NCBI RefSeq assembly: GCF_947623445.1 | Contig: NC_135242.1 | Span: 20,770,001-20,834,000, forward strand | Reading direction: 5' to 3' | Length of the DNA: 64,000 nt | Source: Clavelina lepadiformis | Taxonomy: Eukaryota > Chordata > Ascidiacea > Aplousobranchia > Clavelinidae | Shown: one piece after another, positions 1-12,589 of the stretch | Layout of the letters: every line of letters begins with the position of its first letter | Numbering within the stretch: the first letter of the stretch is position 1 | Translations under genes and position numbers: made by a program | The notes under the pieces: generated by a model | Database searches by the model: none | What the model was told of the DNA's origin: nothing | Seen by the model: only the letters and a program-made list of their open reading frames with translations

Positions 1-1520
1 ATGTTTCCTTCAAAAAATTACTTTCATTTTCAAGAATAAAAACTCCAATTATGAATTTCCAATAATTTGGAAAAGCTTACAATTGCAAGAGAGGTGATGA
101 TGCCATGTATCCCCAGCAAGCCGATATATGTAAAGTATGGTCACCACCTGATCAGATACTTTTGACAAGGCAACTGCTCTGTGTATTGCACTGTATATAT
201 CATCGTTGAACCGGCACCTGCTAGAAATTTTCAAAACAATGCAAAGGCATCGAAAAAGACTTATTTCACCAACCTTTAACAAAATTGCATATCTGGGAAC
301 AGCAATAATGAGTAGGTTTAAATAAGACTGTGATCTCGTTAATGAAATAAAAACATCGTCAAAGAAAAAGTTGTAAGAGGCCATAAGTTTGATTATACAC
401 AATAGGAAAGTTAAAAATTATTCTAAATATATGGTTACAAATAATGCTTACAGCTGTCAGGTTGTCCACTATTGTATGCAGCTGGGTAAAACGTTAAAGG
501 TTTTGATCACTTGCCCCCAGACAAATAATAAAAATCTTGAAACGTGCTTGCTCGATTCATTGCTACTTGTATGTAGTATTTCGGAAATTTTCTTTACTTT
601 GGAGATAACTTTCAGTTAAACAAAATTTACTTACACTGTATGAAGCTTTGTCAGGGTTATAAAAAGGACTATCCGAATGTTTCTTTAATGATAAATTATA
701 ATAAATTTTGCTCCCCTCTTGAATTCATTATTTCTACTGTCAAGTACGAACACAGTGACAGCCAGTGTTGTAGATGAAACCACAGCCCGTGTTAAGAAAA
801 CTTGGATAGTGGTCAAACTACGTAACAGACCAAGTAGGCAACTTGTCTAAAATCGCTTGGTTGTCTAGGCTACAAACTCTACATCGTGTGCGTTCGCAAA
901 CAAAAGTGTAAGATATTCGTTTTAAGGTAAACGCTTAAAAGTAATCAAAACCAACCGACTCGAAACAAGTCGAATCGTTCGAAACATTGAAAAGTTTCAA
1001 ATCCATTCTTTGAAAAGAATGACTCGAGTCATTGTAGGACTCCGGTAAATATTGCAGCGAACCCTGAAAACAATGAAAATGCCCGCGTACAAGACAACAA
1101 TATCAGCACAAATACATTTTTATGCTCCAATAGAATCAAATTGGTTATTCTTTGAAGTGAAACATGATTTGATATAAAAGAATGGATTACCTGGTTAAAG
1201 TTATAGGATGAAAATTACAGCGTTACACAAAACTTAAAGTCAACAAAAAAACAATTTGATTCTTTCAAAAAGGAGAAAAATCATTATTTTTCACGCTTGT
1301 GTTTAGTAGAATCACCAGAATAATTATAATAGAAAAAGTAGGCAATAGCAAGCGCAATCCATAATCACATAAAATTGTTAATTGAATATTACGGCACAAC
1401 CACAAAAAAGTTAAGCTTAGCATTAGCTGTCAGTGCAAAATCAGGAGAATGCCTTCAGGTTTAAATAATCTGGCCATTTTTGCTTTGCGAGAAAAAGTTA
1501 ATAAAGCGAACTGAAGCTTG
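1..1520. repeat. Duplicated intergenic module upstream of gene A (copy 1)
   Basis: A near-identical block recurs at 10645-11745, 12440-13650 and, split by the LTR retrotransposon, at 25970-26345 plus 30643-31320. It always runs from an M13 exon-18 remnant towards either an M13 promoter or M13 exon remnants. Only its distal part (about 15,100-15,480) precedes gene B. It is the duplication unit flanking the M13 genes rather than a transposon. Confidence 0.7.
51..140 (+). pseudogene. Remnant of an M13 last exon
   Basis: Reads MNFQ-stop-FGKAYNCKRGDD...ICKVW, the M13 C-terminal pattern (compare gene A exon 18, ending CRVW), with an internal stop and no in-frame stop right after VW. It is the tail of a broken M13 copy lying left of the window, or an isolated exon fossil carried by the duplicated module. 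Confidence 0.7.
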
Positions 1521-1529
1521 GGCAGAAAG

Positions 1530-1540
1530 TTTATAAATAG
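1530..1540 (+). promoter_or_regulatory. TATA box of gene A
   Basis: TTATAAATAG lies about 60 bp upstream of the start codon. The same block (TTTATAAATAGAGAAGGCAA) precedes genes B and C at the same distance, which argues that it is a real core promoter kept through the duplications. Confidence 0.6.
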
Positions 1541-1593
1541 AGAAGGCAACGCACGGAAGCTCAATACAAAATAATTTATTTTAGATGTAGAAT

Positions 1594-4500
1594 ATGAAGA
1601 TGTTAGGCGAAATTCGCAAATACGTGTTTTTTTGCGCAGTTTGCTACATTGTTAAGTCTGCTGTAGGTGAGTAAAACAAGCAACTAAGAGAGGTTATTAC
1701 TTTACAAATGGGACCAAAAACCGTTGTTTTAATGTTGATGTCAATAACATAAAATAACACCGCTATATCTATTATAAGAGCGAGTGGATAGTTTTAATCA
1801 TGTGTTGATTAATTATAATTCATAGGTAAGATCTGCTGGGATTGTCCTCCTTCTAAAACCAAAGAAGAATGTGACGATAGAGGTCGCCTTGTAGAATGCA
1901 ACGATCCTGGGGTGAAAACGATAAACCATTTTTGAAGTTCCTTGAAACAACCAGTATAATACCAAATTTAAAGAAAAGTAAAATCAGTCATGCATGCATC
2001 ATCCTTTTCCCTTACTAACTTTAAATCATCTATTGTGATGATACGTGACGTAACTGATTTCAAGGAGTTTGAGAATAACGCTTACAATAATCGCAATGCA
2101 AAATTCTAGGCAATGTGTCAGATTCAAGTTCGATACGGAGGTTGGGGAAACGACCCAATGGTGAAAAAATCTTGCAAAAAGAGATATGCTTGCAAAAATG
2201 ATTATCGCCAGGTAAAATCGTTACATCGAGAAAAGTCGACTTTTGTCTAATTTACTGACATCGTTATATAATCGTGGCAACCAAATTGTTTGAAATTGCA
2301 TAGAACTTTCGCAACGCTGGAGGAAAATATGGTTCAACATTACAATGCAATGGAGGCCCGCCTACCTCGGTCTGTACATGCTGCTGTTCCAAGGATCTGT
2401 GTAATAAAGATTCTTGGGAATGCAAACCAAGAGGTAACCATAGTACTTAACTCTTGTCAAGAGTAGTAGTATAGTCTATAATTGCTCGCGAAAAGAAATC
2501 ACAGCTGTTAAATTGCTCAAATACAGAAGCATATAGTCGAGTGGAAAGAACTCGAGTCAGAGACTCGACTCCGACTCGAGTTACTTTTTCAAATACTTGA
2601 TATCAGTCTTTTTCTAAGAAAGTGAATAAATGACTTGAATCGAGACTGTAGCCTACTTGAAACGACCCGACTTGACTCGGGTCGTTTCTTTATATTACGT
2701 TTTAACATTCAGATAAAACGATTCTCTATCAGTTGGTCCAAACACATGAAATTGAAGGGGCAAGTCCTGAAACAACTTGGCCTTAAATCAAAGAGTATCA
2801 GTCAGTAAATAAAATGGTGAAATAATTTGTGCTGATATGTACTGGTTCAGTAGTTATTGTCATAAATAAGTGGCAAAAAACGCAAATTGGACTTGAAGTT
2901 AATAAAACCAGTGATGACAAGAGTAAGACATGACTTGATATTAAAGTTTAAAAAATAACACTAAGTATTTATCATTACACAATCAAACCCGGAAGTAAAC
3001 ACTTCTCCTTTGGCGATGAACGCACGGAAGGGTTATAATACTATACCACATACTTTTAAGCTATATCTAATATTGACATCTTATTGATAAGTTACTGTTA
3101 AACCCGGAAAGTGCTCGGAATGATTAGTGTCAGCCCAGTTTATTAATAAAAAGAATATTTCTTTATAAAACTATGCCCCATGTTTTTATGGGAACCTACT
3201 TTGCTACAAGTCTATGGCAAGATCTTCGTTTGAGTTTTACAAAACAGTGTATAAAGTTAATGAAAGATTTTGCTAAGCCTACGAACTATCTATAGGGTTT
3301 TAACCAGGATTTCAATTTAACTGGATATCTGAGGTTGATGTTTCTATATAAAGAAAGTAACTTTAACCAAGAAAAAGTCGGTAAAGCGAAAGTCAGCATC
3401 ACAATTTTGTCGTATTTAATGTGTTTGAAAATAGCCACAGTATACTTTTTGTGAGGACCCAAACTTTTCTATTAAAAGTTTAAAATGGATTTCAGGCACG
3501 GTTGTAACCACCCTGCCACCTCCAAAATCAACGACCACTGCAGGAGAAACTCAGAGTGAAATCTGCGAAAGTCCGGCTTGTGTTACTGCAGGTGAGTGTA
3601 ATTGAAAAAAGTCTTGTTCTTAGATTTGCTTGGAAAGGCGATTCCAGAATAATTGTGCCCAAACGCTTGCCGTTGTCAACGGAAGTTTGCAATAACGATT
3701 TTACGAGCTGTTTGCATAATTTTTGTAAAGAAGACACAAGAAAAGTGTTTCTTTTTAATATTGAAGCAATGATGTTCGCCATGGAGACTGTTTACACAAA
3801 AATTAAAAATAGCGTCGATACTAAGTCGTAAATTTGATGGAAGCGTTTCGCATTAACCCTGTCTAGAAAAGCAATTTAAGCACAAATTTAAGCGCTATAC
3901 TGAAAAGCAAAGTTTCTTGATAAAGCAGATATGGACATTCATTGATCACTTGCGAGTGATCCACAAGTAAGATTAAGAAATACGCATTGACAACACTTAA
4001 CACAATTAACCCTTAAGAAGGCGTCAAACACCTAAAACTATGACCTCTATGATTTTGTTGGACTCTTACGTAGGGCTTTAAAAAACCTATTTAGACCAAT
4101 CAGAAGGCAGTGTGTTTGGTGTTGCTTTCTAGCCTGGGAATTACCCCAGCAGTTGGCGTGCTTCAATGTCCCAGGTCGCGTGCAAAATTACAATAAAACT
4201 TAGCATGAAAGTAGCTAAAATTGGGTTTTTAGGCCAAAACTTCTAGGGTTTATTTTGGGCTTCTGTTAAACAAATTTTAATCATGGTTTTTCGATGGTAT
4301 TATATGAAATGGTAAACCAAATCATACTAAACTGACATGCAAAATTTCAGAGAGCCCCATGAAGGATTTTTCGAGAAATTTGTCATTTAGTAAACTCAAT
4401 GTATAATAAAACAAACGTTTTTATGACATTTTTGGTGTTCGACGCCTCTTTAATGTGTTTTGTCCTGTGCGGACAATAATTGGTATTTATTTTATTTTCA

Positions 4501-7500
4501 TACATGTTCAAGCATCACGGATATTGAACGCAATGAATCGAGACGCGGATCCGTGTAACGATTTCTTCGAATATGCTTGCGGCACCTGGAACGTGGACCA
4601 CATCATTCCCGATGATCAGTCATCCGTATCCACCTTCAACACGCTGCGTGATGACGTGTCTAAAGTTCTTAAAAGTTAGCATATTAAAAGTGCACTGTGT
4701 ACAGCATAATTAAACTAAAATTTGTAACACAATATATTTGCAATGCAAGAGAACATACATATAAAATCTATGTAGATCATTTGCAACTTAAAATACTTAA
4801 CTTTATAAAATACTGCAAGTATAATGCCGTATTAAATATCTTGTTCGTTTAAACGGCCTTTTCAGGCAAGTCTTACGTGTTAAAATGCGATATTTCTTAT
4901 ATAAGCTGTTCTGGAAAGACCTTCCAATGGCGACCGGGATTCAGTTGTTAAAGCAAAAAACTTCTATGCTTCGTGCATGAATACAAGTATGTGAATTGCG
5001 AACTTTTTTCTTGAACTAGTTAAAAAAAATACTTTTCCATGCTGCAGTATATCATGAATGGATAAATTCTAATAAAGATGTTAAGGACCACCCATAACCA
5101 ATATTGATAATTAATATAAGTTCGCCATTACTCAAAGGAAAAGAGATATCTCCTGTGTTTTTAGGTGTTATTGACACGCTCGGTGTAGATCCAGTGAAGG
5201 CATTGATCACTGAAATGGGCGGTTGGCCGGTGATTGGTGATCCATTTGATAGCTCTGCTTTCAATTTTGAAGACACGCTCGGTAAATTTAGGTCTGTGTA
5301 TGGCACCTACGGTATCATGTCCAGTTGGGTCAGCGCTGACGACAAAAATTCATCGGTCAACATATTTCAGGTCAGTTATTTGGCTTTATTTTTACGATTT
5401 GTACAAAGTATCCATCACACAGTTTAGATAATATTTTTACTTTGAATATTGTCGTTAAAAAACTCATATAAAATAGGTTTCGCACAGCTAGACTCGACTC
5501 ATTCCACGCCGTGCTCAGTTCAATTTCGTTAATGCTTCACTGTCAGCTTCATACAAAGGAGCGACAGAAGTAAATATAAAAAACCAAAGCATCAATTAAC
5601 TTATCAACATAGCATCAGCACCCAACACAATTTTAGAACTTTGAATGGTATGCGAGCCAGTATCATCCAATGTAAAGAAAAGGTACTGATGAAATGACTA
5701 TAATTTATCGTGTTTGTCATTATTGACGTCAGGGGGCTGTAAATTGGTAAAAAATGAAAGAATAGCTAAAAGTATGAAAAGCTTGACGTGTGGAAAACAT
5801 TTACGTAACCTCTCCTAATATGTTCAGCAAAGCAAACATTGCACGGTGTGGCTGATACAACAGGATCGTAAATCATAAATCCATTTTAAAATCAATTACC
5901 GTTTCTAACGAAAAAAAATAATCTTCCCAATTGGCGGTTAGCAAAATTTTTCAATTTCAAAAGAAAAAAGAAGGAAATAAAAATCAACCAAAACAAAAAT
6001 GGCACCTTTCACATTCCAAGAATAAAGGAATGAGATCGAAAAATTTCTATATTGCATATTACGCCTATAGCTATGCTTCTCAGATAGTGCAAAGTATATA
6101 CGGTTTATCCATCACGTGTAGCACCCTGACAAACGCAATAGATCAGATACTCGGCCATTATGAGATAGGAAAACGTTCCTGAAAGCATTCTTTATTCATT
6201 TTATGTCACAATGTTGACTTCCACAGAGTAACGACCTATTTGCACAATTGCAATAGTTGTAGCCAAAAGCAAACCTTGCTACCACAGAGCTTTAGCTTGA
6301 GCTGTGTTATAAGTTTGAACTGCAAATATTAATTTTGGTTCTCCAATCAGATAGACATCGTAGAATAAAGTGAAAAAATGCCCTAACCGGTGCACAAGTT
6401 TTCCTGTGACGTAGTCAAGTCGGTTTGTAAATACAAAACAAAAACAGAGAAAAAAACTATGAACGGGATCTAATCTATGTAAATATGATTTTGATCACGT
6501 ATTAGCACGCTATTGTAACGTACCATGCCGCCTTATCCCCGATTCAACAAAAACTCGTTGAACGGAGTTGTTAAATTTATCACTGACTAATTAAAACGTC
6601 GAATGCAAAGAAAAAACCATGAAATATATTACTCATTTACTTACAGCAAATAATACCAGACCGTAGTGAAACAAGCAGCTAACATAATCAGCAGGTCTAA
6701 TTTTCCTCAAATTTTTAGATGGACCAACCTAGCCTTGGAATGCCGGACCGTGATTACTACCTCAACGAAGACACTCGTGACAAAACTGAGCCTGGTTATA
6801 GACAATTTATGATTAACTTCATGACAATGATCGCAGGTTCTTCGGCCGACTCTACAAAAATTGCAAATGTCTCTGATGAGGTAAGAAGGCTTTGCGTCAT
6901 TCCTATAAGTGCTGCTATGTGTGAAATGTGATTTTGAAAATAGTAGATTTTCAAAGACAAAAACATTTTTTTATAATTCCGTTTTTGTTAAAGCCACTAA
7001 ATAACTTTTTCAAATACGACTTATAGAAATCGTACATTTTCAGATCATCGATTTGGAAACCGAGCTAGCTAAGGCGATGGCCCCAGATAGCGAGCGACGA
7101 GACACCTTTGCAATCTACAACAGACTGACACTAACGGAGCTGAGCACTAATGTTTCAGGCGATATTGATTGGGTTCAATACATGAATAAAGTGCTTGAGG
7201 TAACTGATGGTCCGCTCACTGCTACTGCTGATGAAGAAATCGTTATCTACGATCCCGAGTATCTCAAGAACGTGACATCCATAATTAACAGCAGATGGGA
7301 GTAAGTTAACAAATCAAAGTTTAAACTGATTAGAACAAGTTTTGCAACAAAACTGTTTCTTTTCTTTGTCGTTTTTATTTTAGGCGAGTGTAAATTTTTA
7401 ACAAGTCGACTTCAACACCTTTAACTGACGTATGCTGTTTGGCTCTACAATATTCTAAAAATTCCATCCGTTGTTTAGGCTTGTTCAAAACTATCTGGTT

Positions 7501-9554
7501 TGGCGAGTTCTGAAAGATAGAGTTAGCTACATGAGTGCGGATCTGAGAGAAACAAGAGCGCCATACACTGAAGCTGTATCAGGAACAACTTCGGAGGAGG
7601 CGAGGTGGCTGACATGCAGCGACACCACCGAGGGATACTTTGAGATGCCGGTCGGGTCGCTTTTTGTGGAGGAAGCTTTCCCGGAAAAAAACAAGGCAGT
7701 GGTAAGACAAATGTAAAGTAATATTCTATTCTCAACCTAAGAAGTTTTTGCGATATAACAAGCCAGTTTGAACAGAATTAAATTAGTCAAATCGTATCAA
7801 AAGTTAATTACTATATTTTTCGATATATTATTGAAATTCACAAAGTTTCAGACCCATTAAAATTTTGAACTCAATTTGTTTGTCTTCTAGACCTTGGAAA
7901 TGGTGGAGAACATAAGAGTCGCTTTCAAAGGGTTCCTGCCCGCAAACGACTGGATGGATGACCAGACAAAGTCAGCTGCTGAAGTCAAAGCTGATCAAGT
8001 GACACCGATCATCGCTTATCCTGATTATATCTTGGACGCGTCAGATCCGAAGATGGACAACGATTATGACATGATAATCACACCGAACGAATACTTCAAA
8101 AGCATCCAAGAGTTGGTTGTTTGGGGAAATAAAAATTCATTTGGCAAACTCCGAGAACCCATTGATTTCACCGAGTGAGTAGGCTACTGCATGCATACCA
8201 TTAAGGTGCAGCTAAGTCATTAATTACCACGACAGCTCTCTCTGAACATCCTGTCGTGGTTAATAATGTCTCCTTTACGCTCGTACGTGTTTAGATGGAT
8301 AACCGGACCAGCCATTGTAAATGCTTTCTATTCGCCGTCAAGAAATCAAATCGTATTTCCGGCCGGTATTTTGCAACCACCCTTCTACGACGCAGGGCAA
8401 CCTAATTCTATGAATTATGGTGGAATTGGAATGGTCATCGGCCACGAAGTGAGTCATCGTTGCAGTTGCAATCATTATTCGTTAATTTGGAAAGTCGGTC
8501 TGTAAGCGTTAGAGAAAAGTAAACGGTTCAACAAACGAGAAACCTTGAGTAAAGTAAAAATTGCAACAAAATATACTTTTACCAAGATCACTCACGGATT
8601 TGACGATAGCGGCTCGCAATATGATGGGCACGGCAACCTGAATAACTGGTGGACCGATTCATCAAAAGAGAATTTCAACAACAAGTCTCAGTGCATGATT
8701 GACCAGTATTCGTCTATGACATGGGCAGTGGCGGATAATCGAAATGTATGTGGAGCACAATTGTAATTAAAAGACATATTAGCGATGTTAAATATCGACT
8801 TTATACTTGTAGCTGAATGGTGAACTGACCCTTGGAGAAAACATTGCTGACAACGGTGGTATAAGAGAAGCATATACTGTAAGCCAAATTTTCCAAACTA
8901 TATTCAAACTATTGCAAATATTTGTGTCAATTATGAAAAAACTTTATTTATAGTTAATTTTTGGTCTATTTCTACCTTATTTACCATACAGGCTTATAAA
9001 ACATGGCAATCCCAAAATCCTCAAGGTGATCTGAGGTTACCTGGATTAGGAAACTTCACACAAGATCAATTATTCTTCCTCGGATACGGTCAGGTAAAGC
9101 TTTGCTTTGATCAAACGAATTGTTACCTTTTGCAAAAGTAAGTCAGTTGTCTCCGTTCAAAAATGCAGGTGTGGTGCGGCACATACAAAGAAGCATATGC
9201 CATTAGATTGCTCACAACTGACCCTCATAGTCCTGGAGAGTTCAGGTTCGTAAAGTCTCAACAATGAAAAAAATGCGTTTTAAACTAATTAGTTTGACCC
9301 ATTGAAACATAATGTAAAGAAAGCATGATCAAATGGATCATATCAATTTCCAAGACAAAGCAAAGATTTCAAATTAGTAAGCTAAATCTTCTGTAGGTTA
9401 TGTTAATACAATTAGGCTACTCACGAAAAGTATTCTCTTTATCAGAGTTAACGTACCGAGCATGAATTTCCCTGAGTTCGGTGAGGCTTATGGTTGCCAG
9501 AAGGGTAAAGATGGAATGTATCCAAACCCAGAAGACACGTGCCGAGTTTGGTGA
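1594..9554 (+). CDS. Gene A: secreted Ly6/uPAR-domain M13 (neprilysin-like) zinc metallopeptidase, 18 exons, 842 aa
   Basis: Coding exons: 1594-1666, 1826-1911, 2110-2211, 2304-2433, 3496-3591, 4513-4674, 4906-4986, 5165-5370, 6719-6880, 7044-7300, 7479-7701, 7891-8174, 8295-8448, 8587-8745, 8813-8878, 8992-9093, 9169-9245, 9446-9554. All junctions have GT/AG ends and compatible phases; the sum is 2529 nt. Residues 1-25 look like a signal peptide (core [11 protein letters not shown]). Residues 28-121 form a 13-cysteine three-finger (LU) domain ending CCSKDLCN. A Pro/Thr/Ser linker follows, then the M13 ectodomain. Seen motifs: NAFY-type substrate segment, HEITH (671-675, zinc site split by intron 13), GENIADNGG (Glu734 zinc ligand, Asp738), H801 and R807 as in neprilysin His711/Arg717, and C-terminal CRVW. 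The M13 family cleaves peptides extracellularly. Usual M13 proteins are type II membrane proteins; this one appears secreted. Substrate unknown. Confidence 0.9.
4017..4449. mobile_element. TTAA-flanked MITE in intron 5 of gene A
   Basis: A 433-bp segment bounded by TTAA on both sides (4013-4016 and 4450-4453). The ends are imperfect inverted repeats: GAAGGCGTCAAACACC on the left, and AGAGGCGTCGAACACC as the reverse complement of the right end. TTAA target duplication is typical of piggyBac and Kolobok families. No coding capacity. It ends about 60 bp from the exon 6 splice acceptor. Confidence 0.6.
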
Positions 9555-9813
9555 TTAAATGAAAAAATTGATACTGACAAAACAGATGGACGGTAAAAGA
9601 CGGGCCCTGTAAATACAACACTGTTTCAGATTTTTTCATCTATCATTCCATATAATCGTTTCATGTTTAATTTATATACAGTATTTTGATAACATTGAAC
9701 TAACTTCACGAATTCGTTCCACGTCACCCTATGCAATATGCATTTTAAATCTGCAGTAATCTGATGTCTGGTAATTTTCACTTGTATTCTAGCGTTTTGC
9801 AAATCAAGTTTTT

Positions 9814-9819
9814 AATAAA
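9814..9819 (+). terminator. Poly(A) signal of gene A
   Basis: AATAAA about 260 bp after the gene A stop codon; it is the first perfect hexamer in the 3' flank. Confidence 0.4.
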
Positions 9820-10640
9820 AGGCGTTTTGCGAAGTATCGGTTTTTCTTTCAGGTCGGGAAGAAAAAATTGAAAAATAATTGAAATTGAAAATTAATCCAA
9901 TAAAATTTGCTAAGCGAAATCTTGGCAGTATTTATCATAGCACAATATTAAAGGGGTAAATTAATTTACAGTAAGTATCAATATAGTGATCATTCGTTTC
10001 TTAAGACCAGCAGTAACGTACTGCAAATTCAGATGAAGCCTTAAATCGAGTGCAAGGCGCCCAGTTTTATAAAAAGATCACTTTGTAACTTCGCAAATAA
10101 AAAGTTGCTTTAGAGTTTAGACAGTTGGAGTGCAGCAATAAAGGTAAGTTTTGAAGTTATACAAACAATTTGTGTTGCCTGTCTGTATATTTTGCTATGT
10201 ACATTACATTATTAACTATTGTGAAACAGGTAAGTTTTCGTTTCGTTTCATTTCATTTCATTTCTGAAATAATGATACCATACATGTAATTACTAATTAC
10301 GAGTTACGATATAATTTTAGCATATCAAACAAATTACCTGTAGAAGACATTTCTATATGGGGAAGATAAATTGCGAGAAGGCATTCGATAAAACTATAGA
10401 GAAAGTGCCAAAAAGCGCTTGTTTGGTGCGTGGTAAATGAAAATATGTCAATAAGGTAATATTTTTGCTTTTAAAGTAGATGTCTGACGGTTTTAGCAGA
10501 AACTATACGCAAGTTGTGTTTAAGAAGATTATTCGCAAATCATAATCTTGAAAGCGTGTGATTGGTGGTTGTTGATCTAACGCCAAAAGACTTACATCAA
10601 CTGTGTAAGATTAAACCTTTTAACTATAAACAAGCGGAAC
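9820..10640. other. 3' flank of gene A; no firm gene
   Basis: Unique sequence without a recognised coding region. It contains a TATA-like TTTTATAAAAAG near 10,056-10,070, a consensus donor at 10,141 and a 27-codon ORF at 10,357-10,440, so a small spliced transcript is possible but unproven. Confidence 0.35.
10357..10440 (+). CDS. Possible 27-aa small ORF
   Basis: Starts MGKINCEKAF and ends after LVRGK at TGA. A TATA-like element lies about 290 bp upstream, followed by a GTAAGT donor at 10,141 and an acceptor-like TTTTAG at about 10,315-10,320, so the ORF would sit on exon 2 of a small transcript. No homology recognised. It could equally be chance; weak support. Confidence 0.15.
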   Translation: MGKINCEKAFDKTIEKVPKSACLVRGK

Positions 10641-10644
10641 AGCT

Positions 10645-11745
10645 TTGACCACCTGGTCACCACCTGATCAGATACTTTTGACAAGGCAACTGCTCTGTGT
10701 ATTGTACTGTATATATCAGCGTTAAACCGGCGCCTGCCAGAAATTTTCAAAACAATGCATATGACATCGAAAAAGACTTATTTCACCAACCTTTAACGCA
10801 GTGCATATATCTGGGTAACAGTAATAATGAGTAGGTTTAAGTAAGACCGTGATCTTGTTAATGAAATAAAAACACCATGAAAGAAAAAGTTGTAAGAGGC
10901 CATAAGTTTGATTATACACAATAGGAAAGTTACACATTATTCTAAATATATGGTTACAAATAATGCTTACAGCTGTCAGGTTGTCCACTATTGTATGCAG
11001 CTGGGTAAAACGTTAAAGGTTTTGATCACTTGTCCCCAGACAAATAATAAAATCTTAAAACTTGTTTGCTCGATTCATTCCTACTTTAAATATGCGATGC
11101 GATGGAAAAATAGTATTTTGGCAAGTTCCTTTACTTTGGAGATAACTTCCAGTTAAACAAAATTTACTTACAGTGTATGAAGTTTTATCAGAGTTATAAA
11201 AGGACTGTCCGAATGTTTCTTTAATGATTAATTATAATAGAGTTTGCTCCACACTTGAATTCATTATTTCTACTGTCAAGTACTGACACAGTGACAGCCA
11301 GTGTTGTAGATGAAACCACAGCCCGTGTTAAGAAAACTTGGATTGTGGTCAAACTACGTAACAGACCAAGTAGGCAACTTGTCTAAAATCGCTTGGCTGT
11401 CTACATTGTGTGCGTACGTAAGAAAACTCGGATAGTGTCCAAGTGTAAGATATTCGTTTTAGGGTAAACGCTTAAAAGTAATCAAAACCAACCGACTCGA
11501 GACAAGTCAATTCGTTCGAAACATTGAATAGATTCAAATCCATTCTTTGAAAAAAATGACTCGAGCCATTGTAGGACTCCGGTAAATATTGCAACGAACC
11601 CTGAAGACAAAGAAAATGCCCGCGTACAAGACAACAATATCAGCACAAATACATTTTTATGCTCCAATAGAATCAAATTGTCTATTCTTTGAAGTGAAAC
11701 ATGATTTGATATAAAAGAAGGAATTACCTAGTTAAAGTTATAGGG
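10645..11745. repeat. Duplicated intergenic module (copy 2)
   Basis: Near-identical to about 160-1210. Where copy 1 continues into the gene A promoter, this copy switches abruptly at about 11,743 into an M13 exon-15-like sequence. Confidence 0.65.
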
Positions 11746-12589
11746 TGAACTAACTCTTGCAGAAAACATTGCTGACAACGGCGGCAATATAAAACATAAT
11801 TTGTTGTCATAACGTTCTTTTAGACAATTGCATCAATCTACAGTGAACTGCGATGTAAACGTTTGTAAAGGTGGATAACAGGACCAGAGCGCAAGTGAAT
11901 TCCTTCAACGCCTGACTGAAAAATCAGATCATTTTTCCGGTTGATTTTTACAGCCGCCCTTTTATGATGTATTGTAGACCAGTATTCTCTGAAGAAGTAC
12001 TTCACAGCAGCCATCTCAACACACATGTTTTTTACGCAGATATCGCATGAATTCGACAACGCTGGTGGCCAGTTTGACAAATACGGAAACCTATAAAACT
12101 GGTGGAGCCGTACCTCGCAGCTTAATTTCTTACATAATATAACTTGTATTGTAGACTAATATTCGGCAGTTAAGTGGGATCTGGCAGATGGTGGTAATGT
12201 AAGCTTGATAAGAATGTTGAAAGAGCAACTTGGTACGGTAACAAACAAGTTATTTTAACCTTGCAATTGACAGATAAACGGCAAGCAAACCACCCATGAG
12301 AACCTTGCAGACAATGCCGCAATTCGACAAGCATAAGCTTTAAATCAAACTTTAACAAAACCGGTACTGTATGTAGAAATCTGGTGTGTGTAATGTTAAT
12401 ATTTGTATTTTGAAGTATTTTAGTTTGCTGATGTACAACTTCATTCATGTTTCCTTCAAAAATTTATTTTCATTTTCAAGAATAAAAACTCAAATTATGA
12501 ATTTCCAATAATTTGGAAAAGCTTACAATTGCAAGAGAGGTGATGATGCCATGTATCCCCAGGAAGCCGATATATGTCAAGTCTGGTGA
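11743..12589 (+). pseudogene. M13 metallopeptidase 3'-exon pseudogene 1
   Basis: Four types of M13 exon remnant occur in order. There is an exon-15-like piece (ENIADNGG at 11,758-11,790) and an exon-13-like piece from about 11,868 (WITGP, then out of frame). Then come an exon-14-like piece (about 12,040-12,199; ISHEF in place of ITHGF, two internal stops), a second exon-15-like piece (about 12,273-12,340) and an exon-18-like piece (12,497-12,589, internal stop, ending ICQVW and TGA). No exons 1-12, 16 or 17 were found. A long-dead, internally deleted copy. Confidence 0.75.

Noticed and set aside
1826-2433. Treating the three-finger exons as a separate toxin-like gene
   Set aside because: Signal peptide, LU exons and peptidase exons join in phase in both A and C, with no stop codon after the LU domain. 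A single fused protein is the simpler reading.
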